A stretch of 64,000 bases of DNA from Ruminococcus sp. NK3A76 (GTDB lineage Bacteria; Bacillota; Clostridia; Oscillospirales; Ruminococcaceae): NCBI RefSeq assembly GCF_000686125.1, contig NZ_JMMA01000002.1:2418001-2482000 (forward strand). Direction: 5' to 3'. Shown here piece after piece: positions 8,981-17,739 of the stretch. Every line of letters begins with the position of its first letter. Positions within the stretch are counted from its first letter, which is position 1. The translations under genes were made by a program, and so were the position numbers. The notes below the pieces were generated by a model. That model saw nothing but the letters and a program-made list of their open reading frames with translations. It made no database searches and was not told the DNA's origin.

Positions 8981-9835
8981 TCAGCCAATAGAAAGCTTTT
9001 CATTTCTGAGCTCATATGGCGTTTTTAAGCCGTTTGAGCTGTGATAACGATGTGTGTTGTAAAAGCCAAAGACGTATTCAAATATTTTTAGCTCGGCTTC
9101 CTTCCTCGTTTTGAACCTACAGCCATGTACACAGGCATTTTTGACCGTTGCCCAGAAGCTTTCCATAGGTGCATTGTCATATGGCACACCGCTTCGAGAC
9201 ATACTTTGGATCATCTTGTACTTTTGAAGCTTGTTTTTGTATGCATTGGAAGCATATTGCACGCCTCGGTCAGAATGGAACAGCAGTCCTTCGCCCGGCT
9301 TGTATTTTTTGAATGCCTGATCAAGCGAATCGATCATCAGTTCCTGCGTGTGTTTGCTGCTAAAGCTTAATCCGACACAATCACGTGCACATAGGTCTAT
9401 TATCCCTGCTGCGTACAGCCAGCCTTCGTCTGTCCATATGTAAGTGCTGTCTCCGCACCACTTTCGGTTTGGCTTATCAGCATTAAAATTGCGGTCAAGA
9501 AGATTTTCTGCAACTTGATACTTGTGCCTGCTGTTGGTCGTTGCCCTATATTTTTTGCATTTTTTCGGGTACATATTTCCTTGACGCATCAGCCTTCCGA
9601 CTTTCCCCTCACTCATCGGGTATCCGGCTTCTTCAAGTGCTTTTTTCATACGCACTCTGCCATACTCCTCATAGCTTTCAGCGAAGATCGTCTGCATTTT
9701 CTCTACAAGCTCCAGATCTTCTTTTTCTTTGTTGCTGTGAGGGTTTTCCTTTCGGTCATAATATGATCTTGTACTTATCCCGAGAGTCTGACATACCAGA
9801 TTGATCGGATATTTATCCAATCCTCTCGCCCGCAA
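8981..9835 (-). CDS. IS3 transposase OrfB, DDE integrase domain
   Basis: 284 residues counted from a TTG at 9835, but the frame stays open upstream into the orfA slippery site, so it is probably made mainly as the OrfAB fusion. An HTH_21-like region (LGISTRSYYDRKE, YGRVRMKKALEEAGY) precedes the rve catalytic domain. The DDE triad is visible: D in WCGDSTYI, D in FHSDRGVQY and E in NAPMESFWATVK. It cuts and joins the IS ends. No internal stop is seen. Confidence 0.95.
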   Translation of the reverse strand: MRARGLDKYPINLVCQTLGISTRSYYDRKENPHSNKEKEDLELVEKMQTIFAESYEEYGRVRMKKALEEAGYPMSEGKVGRLMRQGNMYPKKCKKYRATTNSRHKYQVAENLLDRNFNADKPNRKWCGDSTYIWTDEGWLYAAGIIDLCARDCVGLSFSSKHTQELMIDSLDQAFKKYKPGEGLLFHSDRGVQYASNAYKNKLQKYKMIQSMSRSGVPYDNAPMESFWATVKNACVHGCRFKTRKEAELKIFEYVFGFYNTHRYHSSNGLKTPYELRNEKLSIG

Positions 9836-9840
9836 GTCAT

Positions 9841-10143
9841 CTATCTTTTCTTTGACTCTTGCTCTGCCTGATATGCCGCAACTTTTTTTAAGATCTCTAC
9901 CTGCATCCTGAGCTTTTCGTTTTCTTTCTTCAATCGCCTAAGTTCTGCATCCTGCGGACGCTGTTTCCCACAGCCTACAAATGCATCCTCGCCGTACTTT
10001 CTGTACTCTCTGCGCCATGTGTAGATCGTTTGCTCCGGTATTGCGAATTTTTCGGATAACACTTTCACAGATATGTTATCTTTGAAGTGCAGTTCCATGA
10101 TCTTAAATTTGAATTCCCGACTGTTTTCTCCATGTGTGCTCAT
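9841..10143 (-). CDS. IS3 transposase OrfA, helix-turn-helix
   Basis: 100 residues with an N-terminal helix-turn-helix (IMELHFKDNISVKVLSEKFA, QTIYTWRREY) and a C-terminal leucine-zipper-like coil (DAELRRLKKENEKLRMQVEI). Near the 3' end the codons read TTA AAA AAA G, an A_AAA_AAA slippery heptamer. A shift of -1 there enters the orfB frame, which is open through KSCGISGRARVKEKIDDLRA. This is the usual OrfAB arrangement of the family. Confidence 0.92.
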   Translation of the reverse strand: MSTHGENSREFKFKIMELHFKDNISVKVLSEKFAIPEQTIYTWRREYRKYGEDAFVGCGKQRPQDAELRRLKKENEKLRMQVEILKKVAAYQAEQESKKR

Positions 10144-10213
10144 TTGAAGCCAACTCCTTTTTTATATTATATCATTATTAACTTCAAATGTGTAGTTTTA
10201 TTATACAGGTTCA

Positions 10214-10338
10214 ATTCACTATTCACTCTTCACTATTCATTATTCACTGAGCGCAGCGTTACCGCCCGAATGGGCATCTGCGGCGTAAGCCGCACCTCAA
10301 CTGTTACCTGTTAACTGTTACCTGTTAACTGAGATAAC
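10214..10338. repeat. Composite repeat, block 5 (right part after IS)
   Basis: Continues the interrupted array: ATTCACT/CTTCACT heptamers, TGAGCGCAGCG, CCGCCCGAATGGGC, a GCGGCGTAAGCCGC hairpin, then TTACCTG/TTAACTG heptamers that run into the last codons of rnfB. Confidence 0.85.
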
Positions 10339-11106
10339 TCCCCTCTTGCAGACCTCTGCGCACTTGCCGCAGCCGGTGCAGAGCGAGTAGTCAAGCACTG
10401 CATGACCGTTCTCCACCCTGACAGCACCCTCAGGACAGACCCTCTCGCACTGACGACAGCCGATGCAGCCGTTTTGGCAGGCAGCGACGGTGTCCTTGGC
10501 GGAGTTTGACGACATACACAGATAATCCACCCCGGCGGATATCTTTCTTAAGGCGATAAGACCGTTCGGGCATTCACGCACGCACAGACCGCAGCCGATG
10601 CATAAGCAATCATCAATAACAGCAATGCCGTTCCTGATGCTGATAGCCCCCTTGGGGCAGACCTTTACGCAGTCACCCAGGCCTAAACAGCCTGAGGTGC
10701 ATTTTTTATAGCCGCTGTAGTATATTTCCGCAGCAGCGCAGCTTTTAACGCCCTCGAAGTCGTATTTTACGCCCGCTGCCTCGCAGTCGCCCTTGCAGCG
10801 CACCACGGCACGTTCAGGCTCGCTGGCTGATGCCTCGATGCCCATTATCTCAGATATCGCCGCAAGCGCCTGAGCACCGCCAGTCCTGCAAAGGTCAGGC
10901 GCAGCGCCGTCCTTCACTATCGCCTCGGCATAGCCCTCGCAGCCCGAAAAGCCGCAGGCTCCGCAGTTGATATTCGGCAGCGACGAGGCTATCTTTTCGA
11001 CACGCTCGTCGGTCTTTACATAGAATATCTTCGATGCCGCCGCCAGCAGCAGCCCTGCCGCCAGCCCCAGCACAGCGAAGAATATTATCGGATAGAGTAT
11101 ATTCAT
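10318..11106 (-). CDS. rnfB: RnfB, ferredoxin-like electron entry subunit
   Basis: 262 residues from the ATG at 11106 (AAGGGAG upstream). It has an N-terminal membrane anchor (MNILYPIIFFAVLGLAAG). A 4Fe-4S domain with NINCGACGFSGCEGYAEA follows near residue 50, then ferredoxin-type clusters (CLGLGDCVKVCP, CLCIGCGLCVRECP, CIGCRQCERVCP, CTGCGKCAEVCK). It passes electrons from reduced ferredoxin into the Rnf complex. The last residues VNR and the stop are written in the heptamer repeat itself (GTT AAC AGG TAA), so the original terminus may have been replaced. A repeat block separates it from rnfA. Confidence 0.95.
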   Translation of the reverse strand: MNILYPIIFFAVLGLAAGLLLAAASKIFYVKTDERVEKIASSLPNINCGACGFSGCEGYAEAIVKDGAAPDLCRTGGAQALAAISEIMGIEASASEPERAVVRCKGDCEAAGVKYDFEGVKSCAAAEIYYSGYKKCTSGCLGLGDCVKVCPKGAISIRNGIAVIDDCLCIGCGLCVRECPNGLIALRKISAGVDYLCMSSNSAKDTVAACQNGCIGCRQCERVCPEGAVRVENGHAVLDYSLCTGCGKCAEVCKRGVISVNR

Positions 11107-11124
11107 CAGATAAGCTCCCTTTTT

Positions 11125-11527
11125 AAATGCATAATGCATAATGCATAATGCATAATTGTGGTGTGCGCCGCAGGCGCACGGTATGCCCATTCGGGCAGAG
11201 CCGCCGAAGGCGGCGAACCGAAGGGTCGAGGGGCGACCGGAAAGCCCCTCGTGTACCCCCTGAGAACGAGAGAGTCGCCTTGAAGGTCAGCTCCCCAACT
11301 AAATAGCTTCAAGGGTAGTCTCTCACTATCCTTACGCTACGGGTAGGGGGGCTTTCCGGTCGCCCCCCTGCTACGGCTGCGCCTACGCCACCCCCTTCGG
11401 ACTTGCCTTTCCTCAGTCACATATCGCCCGAATGGGCATACGTCGGCGCCAGCCGACACCTCAACTATTCACTCTTCACTATTCACTATTCACTATTCAT
11501 TGAGCGCAGCGTTACTCCTGTTACCTG
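11125..11527. repeat. Composite intergenic repeat, block 6, inside the rnf operon
   Basis: Lies between rnfA and rnfB. It holds TGCATAA heptamers (about 11129-11157), a TGCGCCGCAGGCGCA hairpin, GCCCATTCGGGC, both long core arms (about 11230-11251 and 11347-11367) around an AGTCGCCTTGAAGG...CTTCAAGGG inner stem, a GTCGGCGCCAGCCGAC hairpin, and ATTCACT heptamers (11463-11500). No terminator with a T-tract was seen. Confidence 0.85.
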
Positions 11528-11529
11528 TT

Positions 11530-12102
11530 TTATACTATTCCCACAAACCCCATAAAGCTCAGCGAGACTATCGCTGCGGCGACTAAAGTTGCGGGAACGC
11601 CTTTGAATGTCTCGGGAATGTCTGAGCTTTCAAGACGTATGCGCACGCCGGCAAACAATACCAGCGCAAGCGTGAAGCCAAGCCCTGTGCCGAAGGAGTT
11701 TACAAGACTCTCCCCGAGAGTGTATTTTCTGTCAACATTTGTGATGGCAGCACCGAGTACGGCGCAGTTGGTGGTTATGAGCGGCAGATATACGCCAAGT
11801 GCTTTGTACAGCGGCGGCAGATAGCGCTTTATCGCCATTTCGGCAAGCTGGACAAACAGCGCTATGACAAGAATGAACGCTACTGTCTTCAAATACTGCG
11901 CATCAATTTTTCCAAGAAGAATGTATACAGGGTATGTCACGAGTGTTGCGAAAAACATGACAAACATTACCGCAAGCCCCATGCCGACCGAGCTTTTTAA
12001 CTGCTTTGAGGTGCCTAAGAATGCACATATGCCCATGAACTGCGACAGCACCACGTTGTTTATAAGTGCAGCCCCTATGAGTATCATTATAAGCTCTTTC
12101 AT
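11530..12102 (-). CDS. rnfA: RnfA, membrane subunit
   Basis: 190 residues, six predicted helices. NNVVLSQFMGICAFLG near residue 15 and ITTNCAVLGAA are the pseudosymmetric cysteine-bearing loops shared by RnfA and RnfE. It forms, with RnfE, the inverted membrane pair that carries a 2Fe-2S centre across the membrane. Its ATG overlaps the rnfE stop by four bases. Confidence 0.95.
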   Translation of the reverse strand: MKELIMILIGAALINNVVLSQFMGICAFLGTSKQLKSSVGMGLAVMFVMFFATLVTYPVYILLGKIDAQYLKTVAFILVIALFVQLAEMAIKRYLPPLYKALGVYLPLITTNCAVLGAAITNVDRKYTLGESLVNSFGTGLGFTLALVLFAGVRIRLESSDIPETFKGVPATLVAAAIVSLSFMGFVGIV

Positions 12103-12800
12103 GCGCTCACCTCACCTTTCTCAGCACAGGCCGACCTGCTGCCGCATTTGGCACACGCCTGTGCAGAAGGGCAGCCCTCGCAGCTTATCTCAGCAGGCGG
12201 TCTTCTGCCGGCTATCTTGTTTATCACGGCGATTATCACGCCAAGTGTCAGAAAGCCCCCGGCAGGCATTATGAATATCAGCACAGGCTCTCCTGCGAGT
12301 GCTCCGAGCTTGATGCCCCAGAAGCAGCCCGAGCCTAATACCTCACGCACGCTGCCCATCAGAAACAGCGCCAGCGTGAAGCCAAGCCCCATGCCGAGCC
12401 CGTCAAGAGCCGAGCGCAGGACGTTGTTCTTGCTTGCAAACACCTCGGCACGCCCGAGGATTATGCAGTTTACCGTTATGAGTGAAAGGAATATGCCGAG
12501 AGCGTCGTAAAGCTCGGGCAGACAGCCTTTCATAAGAAACTCTATAAGCGTCACAAAGCCTGCGATTATGACTATGAATGCAGGCAGGCGCACCGAGTCG
12601 GGTATCACTTTCTTTAAAAGCGATATCACTATATTCGAGCAGACAAGCACAAAGGTCGTCGCAAGCCCCATGCCTATGCCGTTTTTGGCAAGGGTGGTGA
12701 CGGCAAGCGTCGGACACATACCGAGCATCGTCACAAACACGGGGTTTTCCTTTATGATGCCCTTTAAAAGCTCCTGCGAAAGCGGTCTTTTCTCGCTCAC
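12099..12800 (-). CDS. rnfE: RnfE, membrane subunit with Cys-rich tail
   Basis: 233 residues, homologous to RnfA, with ENPVFVTMLGMCPTLAVTT and LITVNCIILGRAEVFAS. After the last helix the C-terminus carries five cysteines in CEGCPSAQACAKCGSRSAC. I would not expect this in the short proteobacterial protein, and its role is unknown. The gene overlaps rnfG upstream and rnfA downstream by four bases each. Confidence 0.95.
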   Translation of the reverse strand: MSEKRPLSQELLKGIIKENPVFVTMLGMCPTLAVTTLAKNGIGMGLATTFVLVCSNIVISLLKKVIPDSVRLPAFIVIIAGFVTLIEFLMKGCLPELYDALGIFLSLITVNCIILGRAEVFASKNNVLRSALDGLGMGLGFTLALFLMGSVREVLGSGCFWGIKLGALAGEPVLIFIMPAGGFLTLGVIIAVINKIAGRRPPAEISCEGCPSAQACAKCGSRSACAEKGEVSA

Positions 12801-13345
12801 CTGAAGATCTCCCCCTTGTGTTTATGATAGATGTCAAGGGCAAGTGCTATGCCCCTTTTGAGCCCCTTTGACGAGTAGGTCGCAGAGGTCACGTTGTCGA
12901 TCTGCTCGGCCTCGTTGCCGTTTTTGAGGTTCTTGTATTTTGCAAGGTATTCTTTTTCCGAGACCTTTGAGCCAAGGCCGGGGGTGTCGGTGTTTGATAC
13001 AAAGCCCACACCCATGACTATGCCGTTTTTCTCTATGCCGACCACAAAGTGAAGGCCGCCTGTCGAATAGCCGTCCTCAGTCAGCTCGATAAAGCAGATA
13101 TCACGCTTTTTATCAATGATGACAGAGCTCACCTCGTCGTACCCGAAGGTCACAGGCTCGCCGTCATCGAGCAGCATCTCGTATTCGCCGTTGCCGGCAG
13201 CATCGTCGCAGGCGGTTATCAGCTTGGCTGTCAGAACGCCTGTCTCATCAACATATGTCGCATCGTAAGCCAGTGCGAGCAGGCCGCTTACCGCTGCACA
13301 GATAAGCGTCAGCACGAGCGGCGGCAGGATATATCTCTTAAGCAT
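12797..13345 (-). CDS. rnfG: RnfG, covalent FMN subunit
   Basis: 182 residues from the ATG at 13345 (GGTGAG upstream, eight-base overlap with rnfD); a GTG at 13354 is less well placed. One N-terminal helix is followed by an extracytoplasmic FMN-binding domain. The flavinylation site is the threonine in NVTSATYSSKG near residue 160. The flavin is attached by ApbE, whose gene heads the same cluster. Confidence 0.93.
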   Translation of the reverse strand: MLKRYILPPLVLTLICAAVSGLLALAYDATYVDETGVLTAKLITACDDAAGNGEYEMLLDDGEPVTFGYDEVSSVIIDKKRDICFIELTEDGYSTGGLHFVVGIEKNGIVMGVGFVSNTDTPGLGSKVSEKEYLAKYKNLKNGNEAEQIDNVTSATYSSKGLKRGIALALDIYHKHKGEIFR

Positions 13346-14282
13346 CGCTCTCACCGCTTTCTTCAGCCTTTACATACCTGCCGAGAGGTGACTTCTTCTC
13401 GGTGGCCATATCAATAAGGGGCGTTGCTATGTTCATCAGCAGTATCGAGAACGACACGCCCTCGGGGTATCCGGCGTAGAACCTTATCACGCAGGTGAGC
13501 AGGCCGCAGCCTATGCCGAAGATGAACTTGCCTGTCGTGGTGATAGGTGTAGTGACATAATCTGTCGCCATAAAGAAAGCACCCAAGATAAGTCCGCCGC
13601 TTAGTATCTGATAAAGCCCGTCATGCCCTGTGACAGCCGAGAAGACGAACACCGTGCCGATAAATGCAAGCGGTGTGACAGGGTTTATGACGTTTCTTGC
13701 TATGAGGTAGAAGCCGCCGAAAAGCAGAGCCGCCTTACACGTCTCGCCAAGGCAGCCGCCGATATTGCCGAGGAAAAGATCCTGGTATGATACGGGGTCG
13801 CTCACGAGAGGGGTAGCCCCTGTCACGATATCCTTATCATCATAGAAAGGCACAGCCCAGTTCGTCATAGCCGCCGGGAAAGAGAGCATGAGCACTATCC
13901 TGCCGACGATAGCCGGGTTTGCGAAGTTATGCCCGAGGCCGCCGAAAAGCTGCTTTGTGATGACGACAGCGACAAACACGCCGATAAACGCCTTGAAATA
14001 GGATATCGTCACAGGCAGGTTGAATGCAAGCAGCATACCCGTCACGGCCGCCGAGAGGTCGCCTATCGAGCTCTCACGCTTCATCACGAGGTTACACAGT
14101 CTTTCGAGCGCCATAGCGCTTATCATACAAAATCCCGTCAGCATAAGCGCCCTGCCCCCGAAAACAAATCCCGAGACAACGAGCGCCGGTATCAGTGCAA
14201 TGATAACATCTGTCATTATCCTTGCCGTTGATGTACTCCCTCTCTCATGAGGGGAAGCGGTGACTGTAAGTTTTTCCATCAT
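13338..14282 (-). CDS. rnfD: RnfD, covalent FMN membrane subunit
   Basis: 314 residues with about ten helices. GGLGHNFANPAIVGRI and VTGATPLVSDP are typical; the threonine in TGATP is the expected covalent FMN site. Start ATG at 14282 with AGGAGA six bases upstream; a second ATG follows directly. It forms the transmembrane electron path together with RnfG. rnfC lies 435 bases upstream beyond a composite repeat. Confidence 0.95.
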   Translation of the reverse strand: MMEKLTVTASPHERGSTSTARIMTDVIIALIPALVVSGFVFGGRALMLTGFCMISAMALERLCNLVMKRESSIGDLSAAVTGMLLAFNLPVTISYFKAFIGVFVAVVITKQLFGGLGHNFANPAIVGRIVLMLSFPAAMTNWAVPFYDDKDIVTGATPLVSDPVSYQDLFLGNIGGCLGETCKAALLFGGFYLIARNVINPVTPLAFIGTVFVFSAVTGHDGLYQILSGGLILGAFFMATDYVTTPITTTGKFIFGIGCGLLTCVIRFYAGYPEGVSFSILLMNIATPLIDMATEKKSPLGRYVKAEESGESDA

Positions 14283-14304
14283 ATATTCTCCTATATAAAT
14301 GCAT

Positions 14305-14717
14305 AATTATCTCAGGTAACAGGTTACAGGTAACAGGTAACAGGTATGGTGTGCGCCAAAGGCGCACGGTATGGCCATTCGGCCGTGTTTGTCAGACGAT
14401 TTCAGCTAAATCGTAGGATATGCATTTCCGAAGGGTCGAGGGGCGACCGGAAAGCCCCTCGTGTACCCCCTGAAAACGAGAGAGCCGCCTTGAAGGAAAG
14501 CAACCGGACGTATCAGCTCAGGGGTAGTCTCTCACTATCCTCACGCTACAGTAGGGGGGCTTTCCGGTCGCCCCCCTGCTCCGGCTGCGCCTACGCCACC
14601 CCCTTCGGGGTTGCAAGTCCTACGATTTAGCTGAAATCGTCCGACTGACAGGCCGAATGGCCATACGTCGGCGCCAGCCGACACCTTAACTGTTAACTGT
14701 TAACTGATAACTGTTAA
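14305..14717. repeat. Composite intergenic repeat, block 7, inside the rnf operon
   Basis: Between rnfC and rnfD. GTAACAG heptamers (14313-14345), a TGCGCCAAAGGCGCA hairpin, GGCCATTCGGCC, GATTTCAGCTAAATCG, both core arms (about 14438-14460 and 14551-14576), a second mirrored CGATTTAGCTGAAATCG, GGCCGAATGGCC, a GTCGGCGCCAGCCGAC hairpin and TTAACTG heptamers that abut the rnfC stop. The outer modules are arranged almost as a mirror image around the core. Confidence 0.85.
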
Positions 14718-16019
14718 CTATTTTTTCAGTACCATTGCCTTTGCCAGCTGGTGCTTGGCGGCAAGGTCACGCCTTGCGGGGCAGACGTAGGAGCAGGCGC
14801 CGCAGTTCATGCAGAGATTGACTTTGAGCGCAGTCAGACGCTGCTTGTCTTTTCTGTCGTAGGCCTTTTCAAGCTCGGTCGGCATGAGCCCCATAGGGCA
14901 GGCGCTTATGCAGCGGCCGCAGCGTATGCAGGCAGTCTGCCTGTGAGCTTCGATGTATTTCTTGTCTTTTATCGGCTCGGTGAAAGCCAGCAGGGCATTC
15001 GCTGTCTTGATGAGCGGATAGCCCGGGTCGTAGGTGCAAAGCCCCATCATAGGGCCGCCTACCAGCAGCTTCCAGACCTTTTCGGCATCACAGTCGGCGT
15101 ATTCCAATATGCTCCTGAGCGGCGTGCCGATGACAGCCCTTATGTTGCAGGGAGTGCGCACGGCAGAGCCGTCAACAGTCAGCCTTCTCTTTACAAGCGG
15201 CATACCTGTTTTAAGATAGCTGTCGATAAAGCCTGCTGTGGATACGTTCATGACGATAACGCCCTTGTCCGCCGGGAATTCGCCCTCTTTGACTATCATC
15301 CCGGTGCAGGAATAGGTTATCATCTTTTCAGCACCCTGCGGATATTCGCTCCTTAAGGTCTTTACCGTGATGTAAGGCTCGTTTGCCGTGAGCTGCTGCA
15401 TCTTTTCGATAGCATCGGGCTTGTTTGCCTCAATGCCTATTATGCACTTTGGTATATCAAGGTATCTCATGACGCTCTTTGCACCGGATATGACGTTTTC
15501 GGCGTTTTCGAGCATCTCTCTGTGGTCTGAGGTGATGTACGGCTCGCACTCGGCACCGTTTAAAACAAGGCAGTCTATCTGCTTATCCTTCGCAGCCGAG
15601 AGCTTGACGTGGGTGGGAAATCCTGCACCGCCCAGACCGCAGCAGCCCGATTCTCTGACAGCTTCAATAAACTCCTCACGGCTGTTTATCACAGGCGGCT
15701 TTACCTCGTCGCTGAGCGTCTGCTGCCCGTCGCATTTTATGACCACGGCCTTGCAGACCTTGCCGTTTGCGAGCAGCACCTCGGTGATACCCGTCACCTC
15801 GCCCGAAACGCTTGAATGCACAGGCGCTGAGAGCAGGGCGTTTGTGTAGCCTATCTTCTGCCCGACCCTGACCAGGTCGCCGTTTTTGACGAGCGGCTCG
15901 CAGGGTGCGCCCATGTTCTGCTCCATCATTATGCTGACACTCTCAGGCAGCGGCAGCTCAACCGTTTCAGCCTGTGCGGTGTTCTTTTTTTCTTTAAGGT
16001 GTATTCCACGAAAAAGCAT
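14718..16019 (-). CDS. rnfC: RnfC, NADH-binding subunit
   Basis: 433 residues. It has an N-terminal RnfC barrel-sandwich domain and a nucleotide/FMN-binding part with GLGGAGFPTHVKL near residue 135. Two C-terminal 4Fe-4S motifs follow, CIRCGRCISACPMGLMP and CMNCGACSYVCP. It reduces NAD with electrons delivered through RnfB, D and G, coupled to ion export. It follows apbE by about 20 bases. Confidence 0.96.
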   Translation of the reverse strand: MLFRGIHLKEKKNTAQAETVELPLPESVSIMMEQNMGAPCEPLVKNGDLVRVGQKIGYTNALLSAPVHSSVSGEVTGITEVLLANGKVCKAVVIKCDGQQTLSDEVKPPVINSREEFIEAVRESGCCGLGGAGFPTHVKLSAAKDKQIDCLVLNGAECEPYITSDHREMLENAENVISGAKSVMRYLDIPKCIIGIEANKPDAIEKMQQLTANEPYITVKTLRSEYPQGAEKMITYSCTGMIVKEGEFPADKGVIVMNVSTAGFIDSYLKTGMPLVKRRLTVDGSAVRTPCNIRAVIGTPLRSILEYADCDAEKVWKLLVGGPMMGLCTYDPGYPLIKTANALLAFTEPIKDKKYIEAHRQTACIRCGRCISACPMGLMPTELEKAYDRKDKQRLTALKVNLCMNCGACSYVCPARRDLAAKHQLAKAMVLKK

Positions 16020-16038
16020 ATATCAGTGTTCCTCCGCT

Positions 16039-17040
16039 CTATTCCCCGGTCATGGATATCCTTCCTTCAAGCGAGGGGGAATAGTGTATATTATTGTCTT
16101 TGTCTATCGCAATTACCTCTATGCTGTCATCTTCAAGGTACCTGTCAAGCCCCTTTGTGCCGCCTATGAATATGGCAGTAGACAAAAAGTCGCTTTTCAG
16201 CCCGTCCTGACAGATGACGGTAACGCTTGCAAGGTCGCTCTCGCTGGGGCGGCCTGTGGCAAGGTCGAGGATATGTATGTATCTCTTACCGCCCGACTCG
16301 AAGTATCTTTCATACCCTCCCGAGGTCGAGACAAAGCAGCTGCCGCTCTCGAATTTCAAAAGCAGCCTGTCAGGCGACGAGGGGTCTTTTATACCTGTCC
16401 TGAAAGGCTCGCCGTCCGGCTTGCTGCCGTAAAGCAGCGTGGACGAGCCGAGAGAGATCACAGCGCAGCCTGAGTTATCATCATCAAGCTGTTTTTTCAC
16501 ACGGTCAAGGATATACCCCTTTGCGACCGAGCCGAAATCAAGCTGCGTGCCTGAGGGGGCGTTTACCACGCTGCCGTCCTGCTGCAGCTTATCAAAGCCT
16601 GTTTTATCAAGCTCGGCTTTTATCTGCGTATCAGACGGCACACGGGGGCTGTCTGAGGTTATGCCCCAGAGCGAGATAAGGCCGCCGCAGGTGACATCTA
16701 CGCCGCCGTACTGCTCGTAGAGCTGCTTTGAGCGCTCAAAGACCTCCTCTGATGCCCCTGTGAGCACGGCGCTGCCGACAGTGTTGAATTTGCTCACATC
16801 GCTCTCAGAGTCGTACCGATCAAGCTCCTTGCCAAGGCGCTCTATCGTCGAGCGGTATGGGGTCAGGTCATCTGTGCCGTAGACAGTCACCTCGCACATG
16901 GTATCGAGCGCAAAAAACGAAGAAGTCAGCGCTTCCTCCTCCTGCTGCGAGCTCTTTCTCTGAACAAACAGCAGTATACCGCCGAAAAGTATCAGCGCTA
17001 TGCCGAAGCACACGCCGAAAAGAGCTGTTTTGTGTTTCAT
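16039..17040 (-). CDS. apbE: ApbE-type FAD:protein FMN transferase
   Basis: 333 residues with an N-terminal signal or anchor helix (residues 7-27). ApbE signatures include LDTMCEVTVYG, LDFGSVAKGYILDRV, and VSTSGGYERYFESGGKRYIHILDLATG near the C-terminus. It transfers FMN to threonines of RnfD and RnfG outside the membrane in a magnesium-dependent reaction. It is first in the rnf operon, so the modifying enzyme and its substrates are made together. Confidence 0.94.
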   Translation of the reverse strand: MKHKTALFGVCFGIALILFGGILLFVQRKSSQQEEEALTSSFFALDTMCEVTVYGTDDLTPYRSTIERLGKELDRYDSESDVSKFNTVGSAVLTGASEEVFERSKQLYEQYGGVDVTCGGLISLWGITSDSPRVPSDTQIKAELDKTGFDKLQQDGSVVNAPSGTQLDFGSVAKGYILDRVKKQLDDDNSGCAVISLGSSTLLYGSKPDGEPFRTGIKDPSSPDRLLLKFESGSCFVSTSGGYERYFESGGKRYIHILDLATGRPSESDLASVTVICQDGLKSDFLSTAIFIGGTKGLDRYLEDDSIEVIAIDKDNNIHYSPSLEGRISMTGE

Positions 17041-17111
17041 ATCCTTATGACCTCATAAATTTGTCATGTCATTATGTCTTATTCTTCTCTTGAAAAAAAT
17101 ATTAAACTGTG

Positions 17112-17723
17112 TTATAATGTATCTGGAACATGGGAAGCTGTTTGCTCGACCTCCCCGACAAAGGCTCTCAGCGCTGCCGACATTTCAGGCTCAAGCTCTA
17201 TGCTCTTAGCGCAGGCCTTCTTGCGTGAAAGAGCACCAGGCAGCATATTTTCAAGGTCGCTTTGTGACCTTCTGAGCGCTGCGTCGAGCTGCTCCTCCGA
17301 GAGCTTGAAGAGCCTGGTGTTCTTGTGTCTTGGGTTTGCGCAGTAAAGCTCACGCAGGACTTTATAGATATGCAGCTTTATATATGTATCGCAGAGCTTC
17401 TTTTCGCTTTCATCGAGCGGTGCTGCGAGCAGCTGTTCGATATCTGCCGCCTCGCTCAGATCTGTCTTTTTATCAGCATCATACGGCTGCGCCTTATCCT
17501 CCCCGAGGATAAACGCAAGGCTGCACTCATACGCCTCGCACAGAGCAAGGATATCGCCAAGGCCAAGCTCTCTGCTGCCCGACTCATACGCCGACAGCAG
17601 CGACTGTTTTATCTTAGTCTTTTGCTCGACGGTCTTCTGGGTGATCCCTTTTTCATGGCGGATATCACGCAGTCTCTGCCTTACCTCCGCCACACGGCCG
17701 CTTGTATTTATTTCACTGCTCAT
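17112..17723 (-). CDS. XRE-family transcription regulator
   Basis: 203 residues from the ATG at 17723, preceded by AGGGGTG; a GTG nine bases earlier is less likely. The N-terminal helix-turn-helix reads RLRDIRHEKGITQKTVEQKT and KQSLLSAYESGSRELGLGDI. The C-terminal 120 residues are charged and helical, with no recognised domain. It lies upstream of apbE on the same strand with 71 bases between, so it may be linked to the rnf unit, but nothing shows that it regulates it. Confidence 0.85.
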   Translation of the reverse strand: MSSEINTSGRVAEVRQRLRDIRHEKGITQKTVEQKTKIKQSLLSAYESGSRELGLGDILALCEAYECSLAFILGEDKAQPYDADKKTDLSEAADIEQLLAAPLDESEKKLCDTYIKLHIYKVLRELYCANPRHKNTRLFKLSEEQLDAALRRSQSDLENMLPGALSRKKACAKSIELEPEMSAALRAFVGEVEQTASHVPDTL

Positions 17724-17739
17724 AACGAACACCCCTTTG

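Larger units (their letters stand above)
8932..10213 (-). mobile_element. IS3-family insertion sequence
   Basis: 1282 bases. The ends carry TGAACCTGT at 8932-8940 and its complement at 10205-10213, and AGTTAATAA occurs in both subterminal regions. The flanks are the direct triplet ATT at 8929-8931 and 10214-10216, a 3-bp target duplication. Deleting the IS and one ATT rejoins CTCAACTATTCACTCTTCAC, the normal heptamer array of the composite repeat. It codes for overlapping orfA and orfB on the minus strand. It looks complete and could be active. Confidence 0.92.
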
